Shown: positions 16,584 through 23,433 of the stretch, piece by piece | Layout of the letters: each line of letters opens with the position of its first letter | How positions within the stretch are numbered: position 1 is the first letter of the stretch | Virus record (IMG/VR): IMGVR_UViG_3300035182_001655 | Span: 1 to 24,754 of that record | Origin: a virus | Direction: 5' to 3' (one strand) | Length of the DNA stretch: 24,754 bases | The notes under the pieces: model-generated | Databases searched by the model: none | What the model saw: the letters and a program-made list of their open reading frames with translations, nothing else | Told to the model about the DNA's origin: nothing | Made by a program: the position numbers and the translations under genes

Positions 16584-17138
16584 TTAAGTATTTTTTGAAT
16601 AAAAAACAACAAGTACAATTCTAATTCCTTCGGTAATTTCTTTTGGAACTTTAGAATGAAACATATTTGCCGAATATGTTAATAATCTATTAGGAAAAGA
16701 TGCAATATAATCATTTTGTTTCCAAAGTGATATATTATTACTATCTTCTAATAAAAGTCTATTAAATTCTTCTTCTGTAGCATCAATTGGAAAACTTTGA
16801 CCATGAATATGATGTGAATATAAAGCAGTTCCGTTAGGTGTTACTCCATCGGGTTCATTAATATATAAAACAGATGCTAAATCTGTTTTTTTATTCATTA
16901 TAATTCCATCTGAATGAATTCGCAAATCATCATCAAAACCTTTATAAGCAGACCTAATAAATGAAAATATTATATTATATCCTTGAATTTGCAAATAATC
17001 TAATGTGAATTTAGGAGTTTCTAGCATTGAAAAACTTTTATCTCCAGCTTGTACTATTCTAAATTTATTATTTTTACAGTATTGTTGCAAATTTAAAAAT
17101 ATAGTTTTTGGCAAATAGTTTTCATAGACTGAAATCAT
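16584..17138 (-). CDS. 2-oxoglutarate/Fe(II)-dependent oxygenase
   Basis: The product is 184 aa from the chosen ATG. It has the iron triad and cosubstrate arginine of the prolyl-hydroxylase-like 2OG-Fe(II) family: RIHSDG (His75, Asp77), NMFHSKV (His161) and GIRIVLVVFY (Arg173). Between them lies the jelly-roll core with SVLYINEPDG and a GGTAL-like NGTALY. Such enzymes couple oxidation of 2-oxoglutarate to hydroxylation of a protein, nucleic acid or small molecule. The substrate is unknown here. The start is the ATG at 17138, which overlaps the TGA of the preceding 33-aa ORF (ATGA); a TTG six codons upstream is less likely. It sits among regulatory genes rather than virion genes. Confidence 0.85.
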   Translation of the reverse strand: MISVYENYLPKTIFLNLQQYCKNNKFRIVQAGDKSFSMLETPKFTLDYLQIQGYNIIFSFIRSAYKGFDDDLRIHSDGIIMNKKTDLASVLYINEPDGVTPNGTALYSHHIHGQSFPIDATEEEFNRLLLEDSNNISLWKQNDYIASFPNRLLTYSANMFHSKVPKEITEGIRIVLVVFYSKNT

Positions 17139-17236
17139 ATTTTTAAATTTAGGCAATAACTGACTTGTTGAACATAATTTTCAACTAAATCATAAGTAGC
17201 TTCAATAACTACTGGTTTTTTTATATATTGTTTCAT
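17135..17236 (-). CDS. 33-aa ORF coupled to the oxygenase gene
   Basis: The peptide begins MKQYIKKPVVIEATYDLVEN. The KKPVVIEA segment resembles the N-terminus of a common family of small phage proteins, and the rest of that family's usual length is missing. Its TGA overlaps the oxygenase ATG by sharing ATGA, which implies coupled translation. It may be a leader peptide or a truncated remnant. Confidence 0.5.
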   Translation of the reverse strand: MKQYIKKPVVIEATYDLVENYVQQVSYCLNLKI

Positions 17237-17317
17237 AATTTTTTTAGCATTTTACCTTGCAATCGGGTTTTTAATATTTACTTTGGTAACTATATACAAC
17301 TTTGAAGAAAATAATCA

Positions 17318-17503
17318 CTAAATAATTTGTTTTAGTTTTTCTTCTGAAAGCACACCGTGGTAGCCTTTTAGAAATTTAGATAAATTTGGTTGCGATAATC
17401 CTTTTATGTTTTTACACAATTCAGTTTGAGAAATTCCACGATAACCCATTGCTACTTTCAATGCACTTGGTTTTATTTCTGAGCATAATTTAATCACGTC
17501 CAT
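17318..17503 (-). CDS. Small XRE/Cro-type helix-turn-helix protein
   Basis: The 61-aa product is almost entirely one HTH domain: ALKVAMGYRGISQTELCKN (about 14-32) then GLSQPNLSKFLKGYHG (35-50), with a recognition helix SQPNLSKFL of the kind found in lambda-Cro-like proteins. It could be a repressor or antirepressor controlling the switch of this phage. It sits between the candidate RHH gene and the oxygenase operon. GTTATAAC, a short perfect palindrome just upstream of its start (17513-17520), could be its operator. Confidence 0.7.
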   Translation of the reverse strand: MDVIKLCSEIKPSALKVAMGYRGISQTELCKNIKGLSQPNLSKFLKGYHGVLSEEKLKQII

Positions 17504-17549
17504 AAAAACGAGTTATAACAGTTGTTTGGCACTATTGCTGTTTAGTTTT

Positions 17550-18116
17550 CTATTTTATTTCATTGTTTTTACAAAACCTATCAAATTCTTTTTTATCGAT
17601 GAATTTCAAAAATCTCCCTTCCCATCTAACATAGAATATTCCCAAATCATATTTATCATAAAATGAAATTTGCTTTTTATCAATTGGGATTTGACAATCT
17701 AAATCAGGTAATATGTTTACAACTTCAAAATCGTATTCTTCATCGATACTAATTTTAGTTTTAACCATCGATTCGCTAATTGGATTATTAGACTTAATAG
17801 AATCCGCTAATGCCTGTAATTCTTTTACCTTTTCTGATTTTGAAATAGCAATCTCTTTTTCGGGAATTATTGCTTTAATAGGTTCTGTATTTTCTACAGT
17901 AAATTTACTAGAAATAGATTTTATTACTTCTTTATGATTTTTAGAAAATGAAGAAGGATTTTTATCTACTTCTACCTCAACTACTTTTAAATCTACATAC
18001 TCTTTTAGAATATCCTTGAATCTTTTTTCTATTTCCGTTCGTTTGCTTTGAGGAATTCTAAAGTTAACTTGAACAGTTCCCTCTCCATAAAGCATCGTTA
18101 TTCGTCTTGTTGCCAT
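17550..18116 (-). CDS. Candidate ribbon-helix-helix DNA-binding protein
   Basis: The product is 188 aa from the ATG complementary to 18114-18116. Its N-terminus reads as a ribbon-helix-helix: a strand (GTVQVNFRIP, about 13-22) followed by a helix (SKRTEIEKRFKDILKEY, about 24-40). A charged linker follows, then a C-terminal domain (about 120-188, with FYDKYDLGIFYVRWEGRFLK). An open frame continues 46 codons upstream, but it would translate the 11-bp repeats at 18121-18185 as LQQRY repeats. I prefer the later start, with the repeats as upstream binding sites. Possible roles are autoregulated repressor, partition or replication protein; none is proven. Confidence 0.55.
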   Translation of the reverse strand: MATRRITMLYGEGTVQVNFRIPQSKRTEIEKRFKDILKEYVDLKVVEVEVDKNPSSFSKNHKEVIKSISSKFTVENTEPIKAIIPEKEIAISKSEKVKELQALADSIKSNNPISESMVKTKISIDEEYDFEVVNILPDLDCQIPIDKKQISFYDKYDLGIFYVRWEGRFLKFIDKKEFDRFCKNNEIK

Positions 18117-18120
18117 ATTT

Positions 18121-18185
18121 ATTGCTGTAACGTTGCTGTAACGTTGCTGTAATGTAGATACGATGCAAATGTAACGTTGCTGTAA
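18121..18185. repeat. Iterons: four copies of an 11-bp unit
   Basis: The unit CGTTGCTGTAA occurs at 18131-18141, 18142-18152 and 18175-18185, and as ATTGCTGTAA at 18121-18130. The first three copies are head to tail at 11-bp spacing, one helical turn, so a bound protein would sit on one face. They lie immediately upstream of the candidate RHH gene, suggesting an operator for autoregulation or a replication-origin iteron set. Confidence 0.75.
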
Positions 18186-19350
18186 TGAACGTACAAGTTT
18201 TTTACTATTTATTTTATTTATGTATTTTAAGCCAAATAAAGCCTTAAAATACATAAATCATATACACACATAGTTTTATAAAATAAACGCTTTAAAATAG
18301 TATTAAAATAAGCATTGTGCATTGTGTAGTGTTTTTATATAGAATTAATCTTGTTGAATTATAGTTTATTCAGTATTATTTTATTTATATAACTTGATTT
18401 TAAATAGCTATATTATTTGTAAGTTGTTAATATTTAAAGAGTTAAGTAGGTGGTTTAGGCTCTATACCCGTATATGCACGCCTTCCATGAAAAGAAAAAC
18501 ACTTTTTTTCGATGGGCGGGGTTACTTTTCAAATTCAACTTTTCAAATGTTTTAGCTTTTAATAGCTAATACATAATACGTTACGTTAAACTAATTTGTC
18601 ATTTACCTAGTGATAAATATCGTTAATTTAACTAAGTTAATCTATCTATGATTAACTATTTATAATCTAACTTATTGATTTATAATGCTTTATAATTATC
18701 TATGCTTAAATAGTTCCGAAATAGTTCCGAAATGATTAACTAAATCCTTGCTAAGTATTGGTTTTACTTGCTTTTGTAAAACTAATAGGTTATCTATAAA
18801 GTTGGTGTAAACAACTACTAAAACCCTTGTAAACCCTATTAAAATAAGGTATTTCAAATAAAATTTTTATAAAAATTTAAATAATATATATATTTGTTAA
18901 TTGATATATAAAAAAGGAATAAAAAAAACACACTGCTTGCTATTTTAAAATGTTGTTTTTGCTTGGGTGTTTATTGTTTGTTTTTTGTTGTGGCTCTTTC
19001 CTAATTGGCGAATCTGTTATTAAGCATTAGGGGGCATTCATAAAAGGAAATAAGAATATAGGCTATCATTGATGAAACAAGCGATATACATCTTTAAAAC
19101 CGCTATAAAACGCCTTGTTTAATACATACGATTTGTAAGATTATTACATAGAATTTAAATAAAAGTGTTAAAATGCTAAAATTTTTTATTTACGTTAAGT
19201 ATTGATTTTATTGATATTTACAAGATTTTTGTTTAAATATAGTAAAATGAATATTTGGACTTTATATTTGTTTGTAGTTATCTTTGGTTCGTGGTTGAGA
19301 GGGAGTTGTCTTACTTCTTATTATTGTTGCTCTTTTTCAATTGGCGAATT
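18186..19350. other. Non-coding, AT-rich region with repeats between phage operon and cassette array
   Basis: About 1.2 kb with no convincing gene on either strand. It holds an 11-bp tandem pair, ATAGTTCCGAA, at 18710-18731; many short palindromes around TTAAC/GTTAA at 18615-18700; and a 21-bp imperfect direct repeat (gctctttNNNaattggcgaat) at 18993-19013 and 19329-19349. It also has plus-strand -7-like boxes at 18889-18896, 19263-19270 and 19279-19286. The region could be a phage replication origin and control region, a prophage-host boundary, or the recombination and promoter platform in front of the array. No integrase or recombinase gene is present. Confidence 0.6.
19228..19270 (+). promoter_or_regulatory. 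Possible promoter in front of the cassette array
   Basis: TTTG (19228-19231) is followed 18 bases later by AATATTTG (19250-19257), and TATATTTG lies at 19263-19270. Both resemble Bacteroidota -33/-7 elements. It points into the array, comparable in position to an integron Pc promoter, but the match is modest in such AT-rich DNA. Confidence 0.35.
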
Positions 19351-19354
19351 TCAA

Positions 19355-19391
19355 AAAAAACAAATCATTTTACTTAAATCTTAAAATTATG
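19355..19391 (+). repeat. Leader direct repeat, copy 1
   Basis: This 37-nt stretch (AAAAAACAAATCATTTTACT, then an A/T-rich end into ATG) is repeated at 19664-19700 with two differences. Each copy ends in the start codon of a small gene, so the two genes share one translation leader. Confidence 0.85.
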
Positions 19392-19577
19392 AAAACTTTA
19401 TTTTACATCATAAACACAAAAAATGACAAAAATTTTGACACTCAAGAAATGAAATTTTATGATAAAAATTGGGAGCCAACTTATGAAGATGATAAACAAT
19501 GGTTAGAGCAATTAATTGAAAATGACCCTGAAAAGTTTGAAAACTGCGTAGTTGAAGAAATCGAAATAGAAGATTAA
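19389..19577 (+). CDS. Small acidic protein of unknown function
   Basis: The 62-aa product starts at the ATG ending the leader repeat (MKTLFYIINTKNDKN). An in-frame ATG 48 nt upstream would translate the repeat and is not preferred. The protein is acidic with a Trp-rich middle (NWEPTYEDDKQWLEQL) and a C-terminal run EEIEIED. No family is recognised. It is followed by a hairpin at 19598-19632 and then by a second gene with the same leader. Confidence 0.6.
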   Translation: MKTLFYIINTKNDKNFDTQEMKFYDKNWEPTYEDDKQWLEQLIENDPEKFENCVVEEIEIED

Positions 19578-19597
19578 TGCCTTTCATTTTAAAAAAC

Positions 19598-19640
19598 AAA
19601 GAAACCGAACAATCTATATTGCTCGGTTCTTTACCTATCC
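19598..19640 (+). terminator. Hairpin after the first small gene
   Basis: AAAGAAACCGAACAAT (19598-19613) pairs, with one or two mismatches, with ATTGCTCGGTTCTTT (19618-19632) across a 4-base loop. It looks like a terminator, although the T tract is short. It differs from the attC-like sites because it lacks TAAC/GTTA cores. Confidence 0.5.
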
Positions 19641-19663
19641 TTTGCCGAAGCATTGGATTTGAC

Positions 19664-19700
19664 AAAAAACAAATCATTTTACTTAAAACTAAAAATTATG
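19664..19700 (+). repeat. Leader direct repeat, copy 2
   Basis: This is the second copy of the 37-nt leader found at 19355-19391. It again ends in an ATG. Confidence 0.85.
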
Positions 19701-19919
19701 ACTATCAAAAAAATTGACTACTCGAAAAGCACGGAAGGTATATTTTACAAAATAATCTATCCAATTTACGCAAAGGATTTTTTATATGGCAATAGCTATG
19801 AAAACTTTGCTTTTACCGTATCAGCTAACTTTATTTTGAACGCTCCACAATGGGAATACATTTTAGAGCATTGGGAACAAAAGGAAAGTATTTTAACCTA
19901 CGAAAGAACGAGGTGGTAG
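19698..19919 (+). CDS. Small protein of unknown function (cassette 1)
   Basis: The 73-aa product (MTIKKIDYSKSTEGIFYKII...) is aromatic-rich, with YGNSYENFAFTVSANFIL and NAPQWEYILEHWEQ as distinct stretches. No family is recognised. The start is the ATG ending the leader repeat. The gene stops 6 nt before the first attC-like site, as a cassette gene should. Confidence 0.65.
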   Translation: MTIKKIDYSKSTEGIFYKIIYPIYAKDFLYGNSYENFAFTVSANFILNAPQWEYILEHWEQKESILTYERTRW

Positions 19920-19925
19920 CAATTA

Positions 19926-20060
19926 GCGCTAACGGTCGAGGCTAAGAATAGGCAGGGATAACGAGCGACACCCTTTCAGCCTACATAAATGATAAAACGA
20001 AGCTCGCAGGCTTGATTAAGCACATACGCCCTGCTTATTTTTAGCCTTTGTTATAGGGCG
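19926..20060 (+). repeat. attC-like site A
   Basis: The left core GCGCTAACG is at 19926-19934 and the right core GTTATAGGGC at 20050-20059. The stem 19940-19957 pairs with 20029-20046 at 16 of 18 positions, with a loop of about 70 nt. The left core has no complementary start found upstream, so the beginning of this first cassette is unclear. Confidence 0.8.
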
Positions 20061-20077
20061 TTTTTAATTCAAATAAA

Positions 20078-20338
20078 ATGAGAAATTGTTGCCAAATTAT
20101 TAGTCAGATGATTGAGAAAATACCAACTGACAAAACTGATTTTATTAAAGATTTACAGTGGAATTATGAAGATGCAAGTTATAAAGCACCCGAAGAAACT
20201 TTGCAATGGCATAGAACACAATCAACTTTAATAAAACATATTCCAAAACCAAGTGAAAATTGGGAATTTGAAGTATTAAGTATATTCACAACTCAATCAG
20301 TTGAAGATATTCGGAGTGCTGTCCAAAATGCCCTATAA
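20078..20338 (+). CDS. Protein of unknown function (cassette 2)
   Basis: The 86-aa product (MRNCCQIISQMIEKIPTDKT...) has no recognised motif. It looks like a small soluble alpha/beta protein with a helix-rich N-terminus. It starts 19 nt after the right core of site A and stops inside the left core of site B, filling its cassette exactly. The cassette's start (GTTATAGGGC) and its left core (GCCCTATAAT, 20329-20338) are complementary except for one base. Confidence 0.65.
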   Translation: MRNCCQIISQMIEKIPTDKTDFIKDLQWNYEDASYKAPEETLQWHRTQSTLIKHIPKPSENWEFEVLSIFTTQSVEDIRSAVQNAL

Positions 20339-20454
20339 TAGTCGAGTATTGGCGTAGTGCCATCACTAATGTTTAATTGAAAACAAAAACTTAAAAATAT
20401 GTATAAAAGATTAATTGGAAAACTAAAGGCATTACGCCAATACTTTGTTAGGCG
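20331..20454 (+). repeat. attC-like site B
   Basis: The stem 20346-20361 pairs with 20428-20443 with one mismatch. The right core GTTAGGC (20447-20453) fits the integron consensus GTTRRRY exactly. The left core is degenerate, ending TATAAT rather than TATAAC, which might weaken recombination. Confidence 0.8.
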
Positions 20455-20638
20455 TAGTTATTCTATTTGGTACGGAGTGAAATTTGAAAGCGGATATAGA
20501 TATAAAATGATAAAGCACTCGAATTTATACTTGTTAGAAAAACATCATTATCTACTGCTTGATATTGGATGGGAAAGATTTACTGGTGTTGATGCGGGAT
20601 TTTCGAGTGCTTGGTGTTGGTATAGGATGAAACTATAA
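20399..20638 (+). CDS. Protein of unknown function whose frame starts inside attC site B (cassette 3)
   Basis: The open frame gives 79 aa (MYKRLIGKLKALRQYFVRRS...). Its first ATG lies in the loop of site B, and residues of the first 17 codons are encoded by the attC stem. If translation starts within the cassette, the first ATG is at 20507 and the product is 43 aa (MIKHSNLYLLEKHHYLLLDI...). The C-terminal half, with DIGWERFTGVDAGFSSAWCW, looks like real protein. The longer form would be a fusion created by cassette insertion. No family is recognised. Confidence 0.45.
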   Translation: MYKRLIGKLKALRQYFVRRSYSIWYGVKFESGYRYKMIKHSNLYLLEKHHYLLLDIGWERFTGVDAGFSSAWCWYRMKL

Positions 20639-20641
20639 TTA

Positions 20642-20694
20642 CGCCTAACTACTTGCTAACAACGATAAAAGTATTACTTTTCTATGTTAGTGCC
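20642..20694 (+). repeat. Short attC-like site C1
   Basis: The left core CGCCTAAC (20642-20649) is complementary to this cassette's start at 20447. A compact hairpin at 20656-20690 (CTAACAACGATAAAAG against CTTTTCTATGTTAG, one or two bulges) leads to the right core GTTAGTGCC (20686-20694). At 53 bp it is near the lower limit of known attC lengths. Confidence 0.65.
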
Positions 20695-20741
20695 TATAAA
20701 ATATAGCAACGGTGACTATTAAAGTAGTCTTGCCTATAACG
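20646..20741 (+). repeat. 96-bp exact repeat, copy 1
   Basis: This segment is identical to 23819-23914. It starts at the TAAC of one left core and ends at the TAACG of the next, and carries site C1 plus a 46-bp ORF-less stretch containing a small GACTA/TAGTC hairpin. The sequences on both sides of the two copies are unrelated. Confidence 0.95.
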
Positions 20742-20825
20742 GCGGATGATAGTGGCTGTTTGCCACTACAGAAGTTGTTTCGGAGAAAAATGGTTATGCA
20801 AATAGCCATTATCATATGTTATCAC
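20733..20825 (+). repeat. attC-like site C2
   Basis: The left core CCTATAACG ends at 20741 and the right core GTTATCAC is at 20818-20825. The stem 20746-20763 pairs with 20798-20815 at 16 of 18 positions. Its left core does not match the start of the short unit before it (GTTAGTGCC), which hints at a past rearrangement. Confidence 0.75.
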
Positions 20826-20888
20826 TAGTGCATTTATGTATTTAAAATTAACGGATTGAGCGTCCTTAAAAAACTCAAAACAAATATT

Positions 20889-21065
20889 ATGAAAAAAGTA
20901 ATTTTATTAATCGTTTTAGCATTTTCATTAAGTATAAATGCACAAGAAAAATCAGGAGATAACTTTCAAAACACGATAAACATGGAAAATAGCAATGAAG
21001 TTCAAAAAACCACTAATGTAGGCAATGAAGCTAATACCTTGTTACCTGCTGATGCGGTTAATTAG
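20889..21065 (+). CDS. Small secreted protein of unknown function
   Basis: The 58-aa product has a clear Sec signal peptide (MKKVILLIVLAFSLSINAQ, cleavage likely after INA). It leaves a mature peptide of about 39 residues rich in Asn, Thr and Glu. The start is the ATG at 20889, because the upstream in-frame ATG (20856) would spoil the signal. No family is recognised. It shares one cassette with the membrane protein gene that begins 51 nt later. A secreted peptide beside a membrane protein could be a functional pair, but this is inference. Confidence 0.6.
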   Translation: MKKVILLIVLAFSLSINAQEKSGDNFQNTINMENSNEVQKTTNVGNEANTLLPADAVN

Positions 21066-21116
21066 GACAAAACTTAAATTGGAATACGAAACAAAAACAT
21101 TTTAAATTTTTAAGCG

Positions 21117-21692
21117 ATGGAAACAATTACGATTTTAATTATTTTCGGTTTTATGGGATGGTTTTTTGCTAAATCATTGCGGACTGAAACTGCAAGTAAA
21201 AGCAACATTACTCGAATTGATGATAAGAATTGGATAGTGAATAACGAATTTGTATCATTTGAAGAAGATACTCAAATTCTTAGATTTAAACAGGAAATGG
21301 AAGATAAAAAGCATTACTACAATTATGAAAGCGAAAAATTAAGCAGGGACAGAGAACGAATATTTAAAGATTGGATGAAAACAACACAAGCTATTCACAA
21401 CCATTCTGATTTGAAAAATTGTGTAACGGAAGAAAAGTTAGAGGCGATAACAGAAAAATTCGATAAGTATCTTTTTATGTGCAAAAAACTTGGCGAAACA
21501 ACAATGATATTGAGCAAGGAAGAGTTTTTAATCAAAGAAGAAAATCCGATGTTTTGTGTTGATTGGACTAATATGATGTGGTTTCCGAAACGCTTAGGAA
21601 TTTATGAAATACATAATGAGAAAACCGCAAAGTATTACAAAGGCAATATGAGTGAACTGATAGAAAAAGAATTTGAAACGAAATGGTATTAA
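21117..21692 (+). CDS. Membrane-anchored protein of unknown function
   Basis: The 191-aa product has one N-terminal membrane helix (about 3-19, TITILIIFGFMGWFFAKSL) and a large charged soluble part. The part at about 50-105 is helical and highly charged, and a C-terminal region with FCVDWTNMMWFPKRLGIYEI follows. It is probably oriented with the soluble domain in the cytoplasm. No catalytic motif or family is recognised. It is the largest gene in the array. The start context AAGCGATGGAAA also precedes the gene at 22731. Confidence 0.65.
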   Translation: METITILIIFGFMGWFFAKSLRTETASKSNITRIDDKNWIVNNEFVSFEEDTQILRFKQEMEDKKHYYNYESEKLSRDRERIFKDWMKTTQAIHNHSDLKNCVTEEKLEAITEKFDKYLFMCKKLGETTMILSKEEFLIKEENPMFCVDWTNMMWFPKRLGIYEIHNEKTAKYYKGNMSELIEKEFETKWY

Positions 21693-21761
21693 AAGTGCGT
21701 AGGCAAAAATTTAAAATGTTTTTGAACCGAAATGTTATTTAGAACACGAATGTAGCATTTG

Positions 21762-21898
21762 CAGGTAACGTTTTGCAGATACCCGAAGGAGGGGATTACG
21801 AAGCACAAAATTTAAAATTAATTCAAATGTTTAACCGAAGCAAAAATGTTCATATAACCACTAAAACCCCTCTTTTGGGTATGTGCTGTTATAAGCCG
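21762..21898 (+). repeat. attC-like site D
   Basis: The left core is GTAACGTTTTGC (21765-21776) and the right core GTTATAAGCCG (21888-21898). The stem 21779-21794 pairs with 21867-21882 at 14 of 16 positions. The left core (GCAGGTAAC) does not match the start of the preceding cassette (GTTATCAC), so two cassettes were probably fused between 20826 and 21761. Confidence 0.8.
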
Positions 21899-21926
21899 TT
21901 TTTTATACTCATAAACACAAATAACT

Positions 21927-22172
21927 ATGTTTAACTACGCAGCAATTGACAAAACACCAACAGTAACTCAAATAAAAGCCATTATTGAGTATATGGAAAA
22001 AGACCCAAATGTAAAATATAATTTTTCTAATATGATGGGTATGCAAAGACTTGAACCAAATAAAATTTTACTTGATTTAAACAACGCTCATTTTGGAACA
22101 ACCTATGATATTTTATTTAATGATGAGAACGAAATTATCAGTTTTAAGCAGAATGGTTCTTGGATGTCCTAA
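21927..22172 (+). CDS. Protein of unknown function (cassette)
   Basis: The 81-aa product (MFNYAAIDKTPTVTQIKAII...) appears as a small alpha/beta domain with an N-terminal helix (VTQIKAIIEYMEKDP) and C-terminal strands (TYDILFNDENEIISFKQNGS). No family is recognised. It fills a cassette whose start GTTATAAGCC (21888) is complementary to its left core GGCTTATAAC (22176-22185). Confidence 0.65.
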   Translation: MFNYAAIDKTPTVTQIKAIIEYMEKDPNVKYNFSNMMGMQRLEPNKILLDLNNAHFGTTYDILFNDENEIISFKQNGSWMS

Positions 22173-22175
22173 AAT

Positions 22176-22273
22176 GGCTTATAACGGAAAAGCTTGTAGC
22201 TGTATGCCAAGATAAAATGCGAATAGAAAGAAAATAGTCGTAACATATAGCTACAAGCGTATGTTAGCAAATC
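22176..22273 (+). repeat. attC-like site E
   Basis: The left core is GGCTTATAACG (22176-22186) and the right core GTTAGCAAATC (22263-22273). The stem 22192-22206 pairs with 22244-22258 with one mismatch. Confidence 0.85.
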
Positions 22274-22291
22274 GTTTATAAATTTATAATT

Positions 22292-22567
22292 ATGATAAAA
22301 ATACTTAAAATATTAAAAATCAATTTATCCTTTGTTTTTAGACATAAATGGGATAAAAAATCAAAAGAAAGAATGGATATAACTTTTAGAGATTATCGTT
22401 TCGGATTTTGGTTTAGAAAAAGCAGGATGGTTGGTAAAAAAGATTTTAAAAACGTAAATAAATGGAGTTCTAATTTAGTGAATAGCTATATTGTTGGAGT
22501 TGATTTATTTATTGCTAAATTTTGGATTTCTTTCGATTTCAACGGGATGCACTTAAATGTTTGCTAA
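22292..22567 (+). CDS. Basic protein of unknown function (cassette)
   Basis: The 91-aa product (MIKILKILKINLSFVFRHKW...) is very basic and aromatic-rich, with RFGFWFRKSRMVGKK and GVDLFIAKFWISFDF as distinct stretches. The C-terminal stretch may lie at a membrane surface. No family is recognised. Its TAA stop lies inside the TAAC left core of site F, so gene end and recombination site are fused. Confidence 0.6.
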   Translation: MIKILKILKINLSFVFRHKWDKKSKERMDITFRDYRFGFWFRKSRMVGKKDFKNVNKWSSNLVNSYIVGVDLFIAKFWISFDFNGMHLNVC

Positions 22568-22668
22568 CGTTTTGCGGCTTTGTGTCTGTTTGCCCCTTGC
22601 ACAAAGTTTCAAGTTACTACAAATGTTGATGGGGCAAATAGCACAAAACCGCTGTTATATGAAGTGCC
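22560..22668 (+). repeat. attC-like site F
   Basis: The left core TTTGCTAACG starts at 22560; the right core GTTATATGAAGTGCC is at 22654-22668. A stem at 22574-22596 pairs with 22631-22652, leaving one unpaired base in the left arm, like the extrahelical bases of attC sites. The left core matches this cassette's start GTTAGCAAA (22263). Confidence 0.88.
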
Positions 22669-22730
22669 GACTTATTTAGCACTAAACCTGAATTGAAACA
22701 CTAAACAAAAAAACAAAAAGAAAAAAAGCG

Positions 22731-23246
22731 ATGGAAAATTTAAACATTGACAAATTAATTGAAGATTTATGTTATGTAAATCCACAATACGATAAAGCTG
22801 ACATTGAACGGCTGGAAAAAGAATTTAACTGTGAAATAAGTTGCTCAACTGAAAAACACAACGCCTTGCAACTTACATACTTTTATGAAGTTGATTTTGG
22901 TAAAGAGGAAAACTTCTTTATTGAAATTGAAAGCGGAATAAACAACGGAACGCAAGTAAATAATGCTGAATGGGGAAATAATACTTTTAGCAAAACTAAA
23001 ATTATAGAAGTGTTAAAAGATTTTGTTTTAGATATGGATTTTTATGAAAAGGGAAGTTTTATGGCAAAAAAAGCACAAGCTGTTTTAGATGCTAACAAAA
23101 GTAAATTATTTGAATTTCATAGAAAAAACAATTATGATAACTACGTTACTGGCGGTAATTCTAAAATGAAATTAGACCCATTATTGAGCCAATTACGTTT
23201 AATAAATGTTTATGAAGAACAAGAAGTTTATTGTAATATTTTATAG
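22731..23246 (+). CDS. Protein of unknown function (cassette)
   Basis: The 171-aa product (MENLNIDKLIEDLCYVNPQY...) is soluble and acidic. Its features are an N-terminal helix, a strand-rich middle (LQLTYFYEVDFGKEENFFIE) and a helical part (about 95-135, KIIEVLKDFVLDMDFYEKGS). It has four cysteines but no recognised metal motif. The family is unknown. It is transcribed alone in its cassette, 62 nt after the right core of site F. Confidence 0.7.
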   Translation: MENLNIDKLIEDLCYVNPQYDKADIERLEKEFNCEISCSTEKHNALQLTYFYEVDFGKEENFFIEIESGINNGTQVNNAEWGNNTFSKTKIIEVLKDFVLDMDFYEKGSFMAKKAQAVLDANKSKLFEFHRKNNYDNYVTGGNSKMKLDPLLSQLRLINVYEEQEVYCNIL

Positions 23247-23307
23247 TGCGGTGGCTTTTTTCTTTTTGTTTTTTCTTCACGGAACTTCAATTGGAACACG
23301 TCAGCAA

Positions 23308-23405
23308 GGCATTTCATATAACGTTTTGCGTATAAGGGAAGCCGACAATTGCGTTGGCTTTGTGGGCAGGGATTGGCGGTTTACTTTATACGCTGTTATG
23401 CCTTC
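23308..23405 (+). repeat. attC-like site G
   Basis: The left core GGCATTTCATATAACG (23308-23323) is complementary to the cassette start at 22654-22668, with one mismatch over 15 bases. This is the best case in the array. The right core is GTTATGCCTTC (23395-23405); the stem 23328-23344 pairs with 23377-23393, imperfectly. Confidence 0.88.
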
Positions 23406-23433
23406 GTGCTTTTCACTAATTTAATTTAAAGAT

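Noticed and set aside
18117-18254. 46-codon upstream extension of the RHH candidate gene
   Set aside because: It is made largely of translated 11-bp iterons, and the ATG at 18116 gives a normal RHH N-terminus.
18480-18530. Imperfect hairpin around CCATGAAAAG / TTTTCGATGG
   Set aside because: The pairing relies on A/T runs, and no adjacent gene ends there, so it is not called as a terminator.
19202-19384. 60-aa hydrophobic open frame before the array
   Set aside because: It overlaps promoter-like boxes and the repeated leader, has T-rich codons giving chance Phe/Leu/Ile runs, and no plausible start context.
20646-20741. 96-bp repeat as an insertion sequence or MITE
   Set aside because: It has no terminal inverted repeats or target-site duplication, and both ends coincide with cassette cores.
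23206-23424. 72-aa open frame with a hydrophobic N-terminus
   Set aside because: It starts within the end of the 171-aa gene in another frame and runs through both arms of attC-like site G, so it looks like a by-product of the hairpin sequence.
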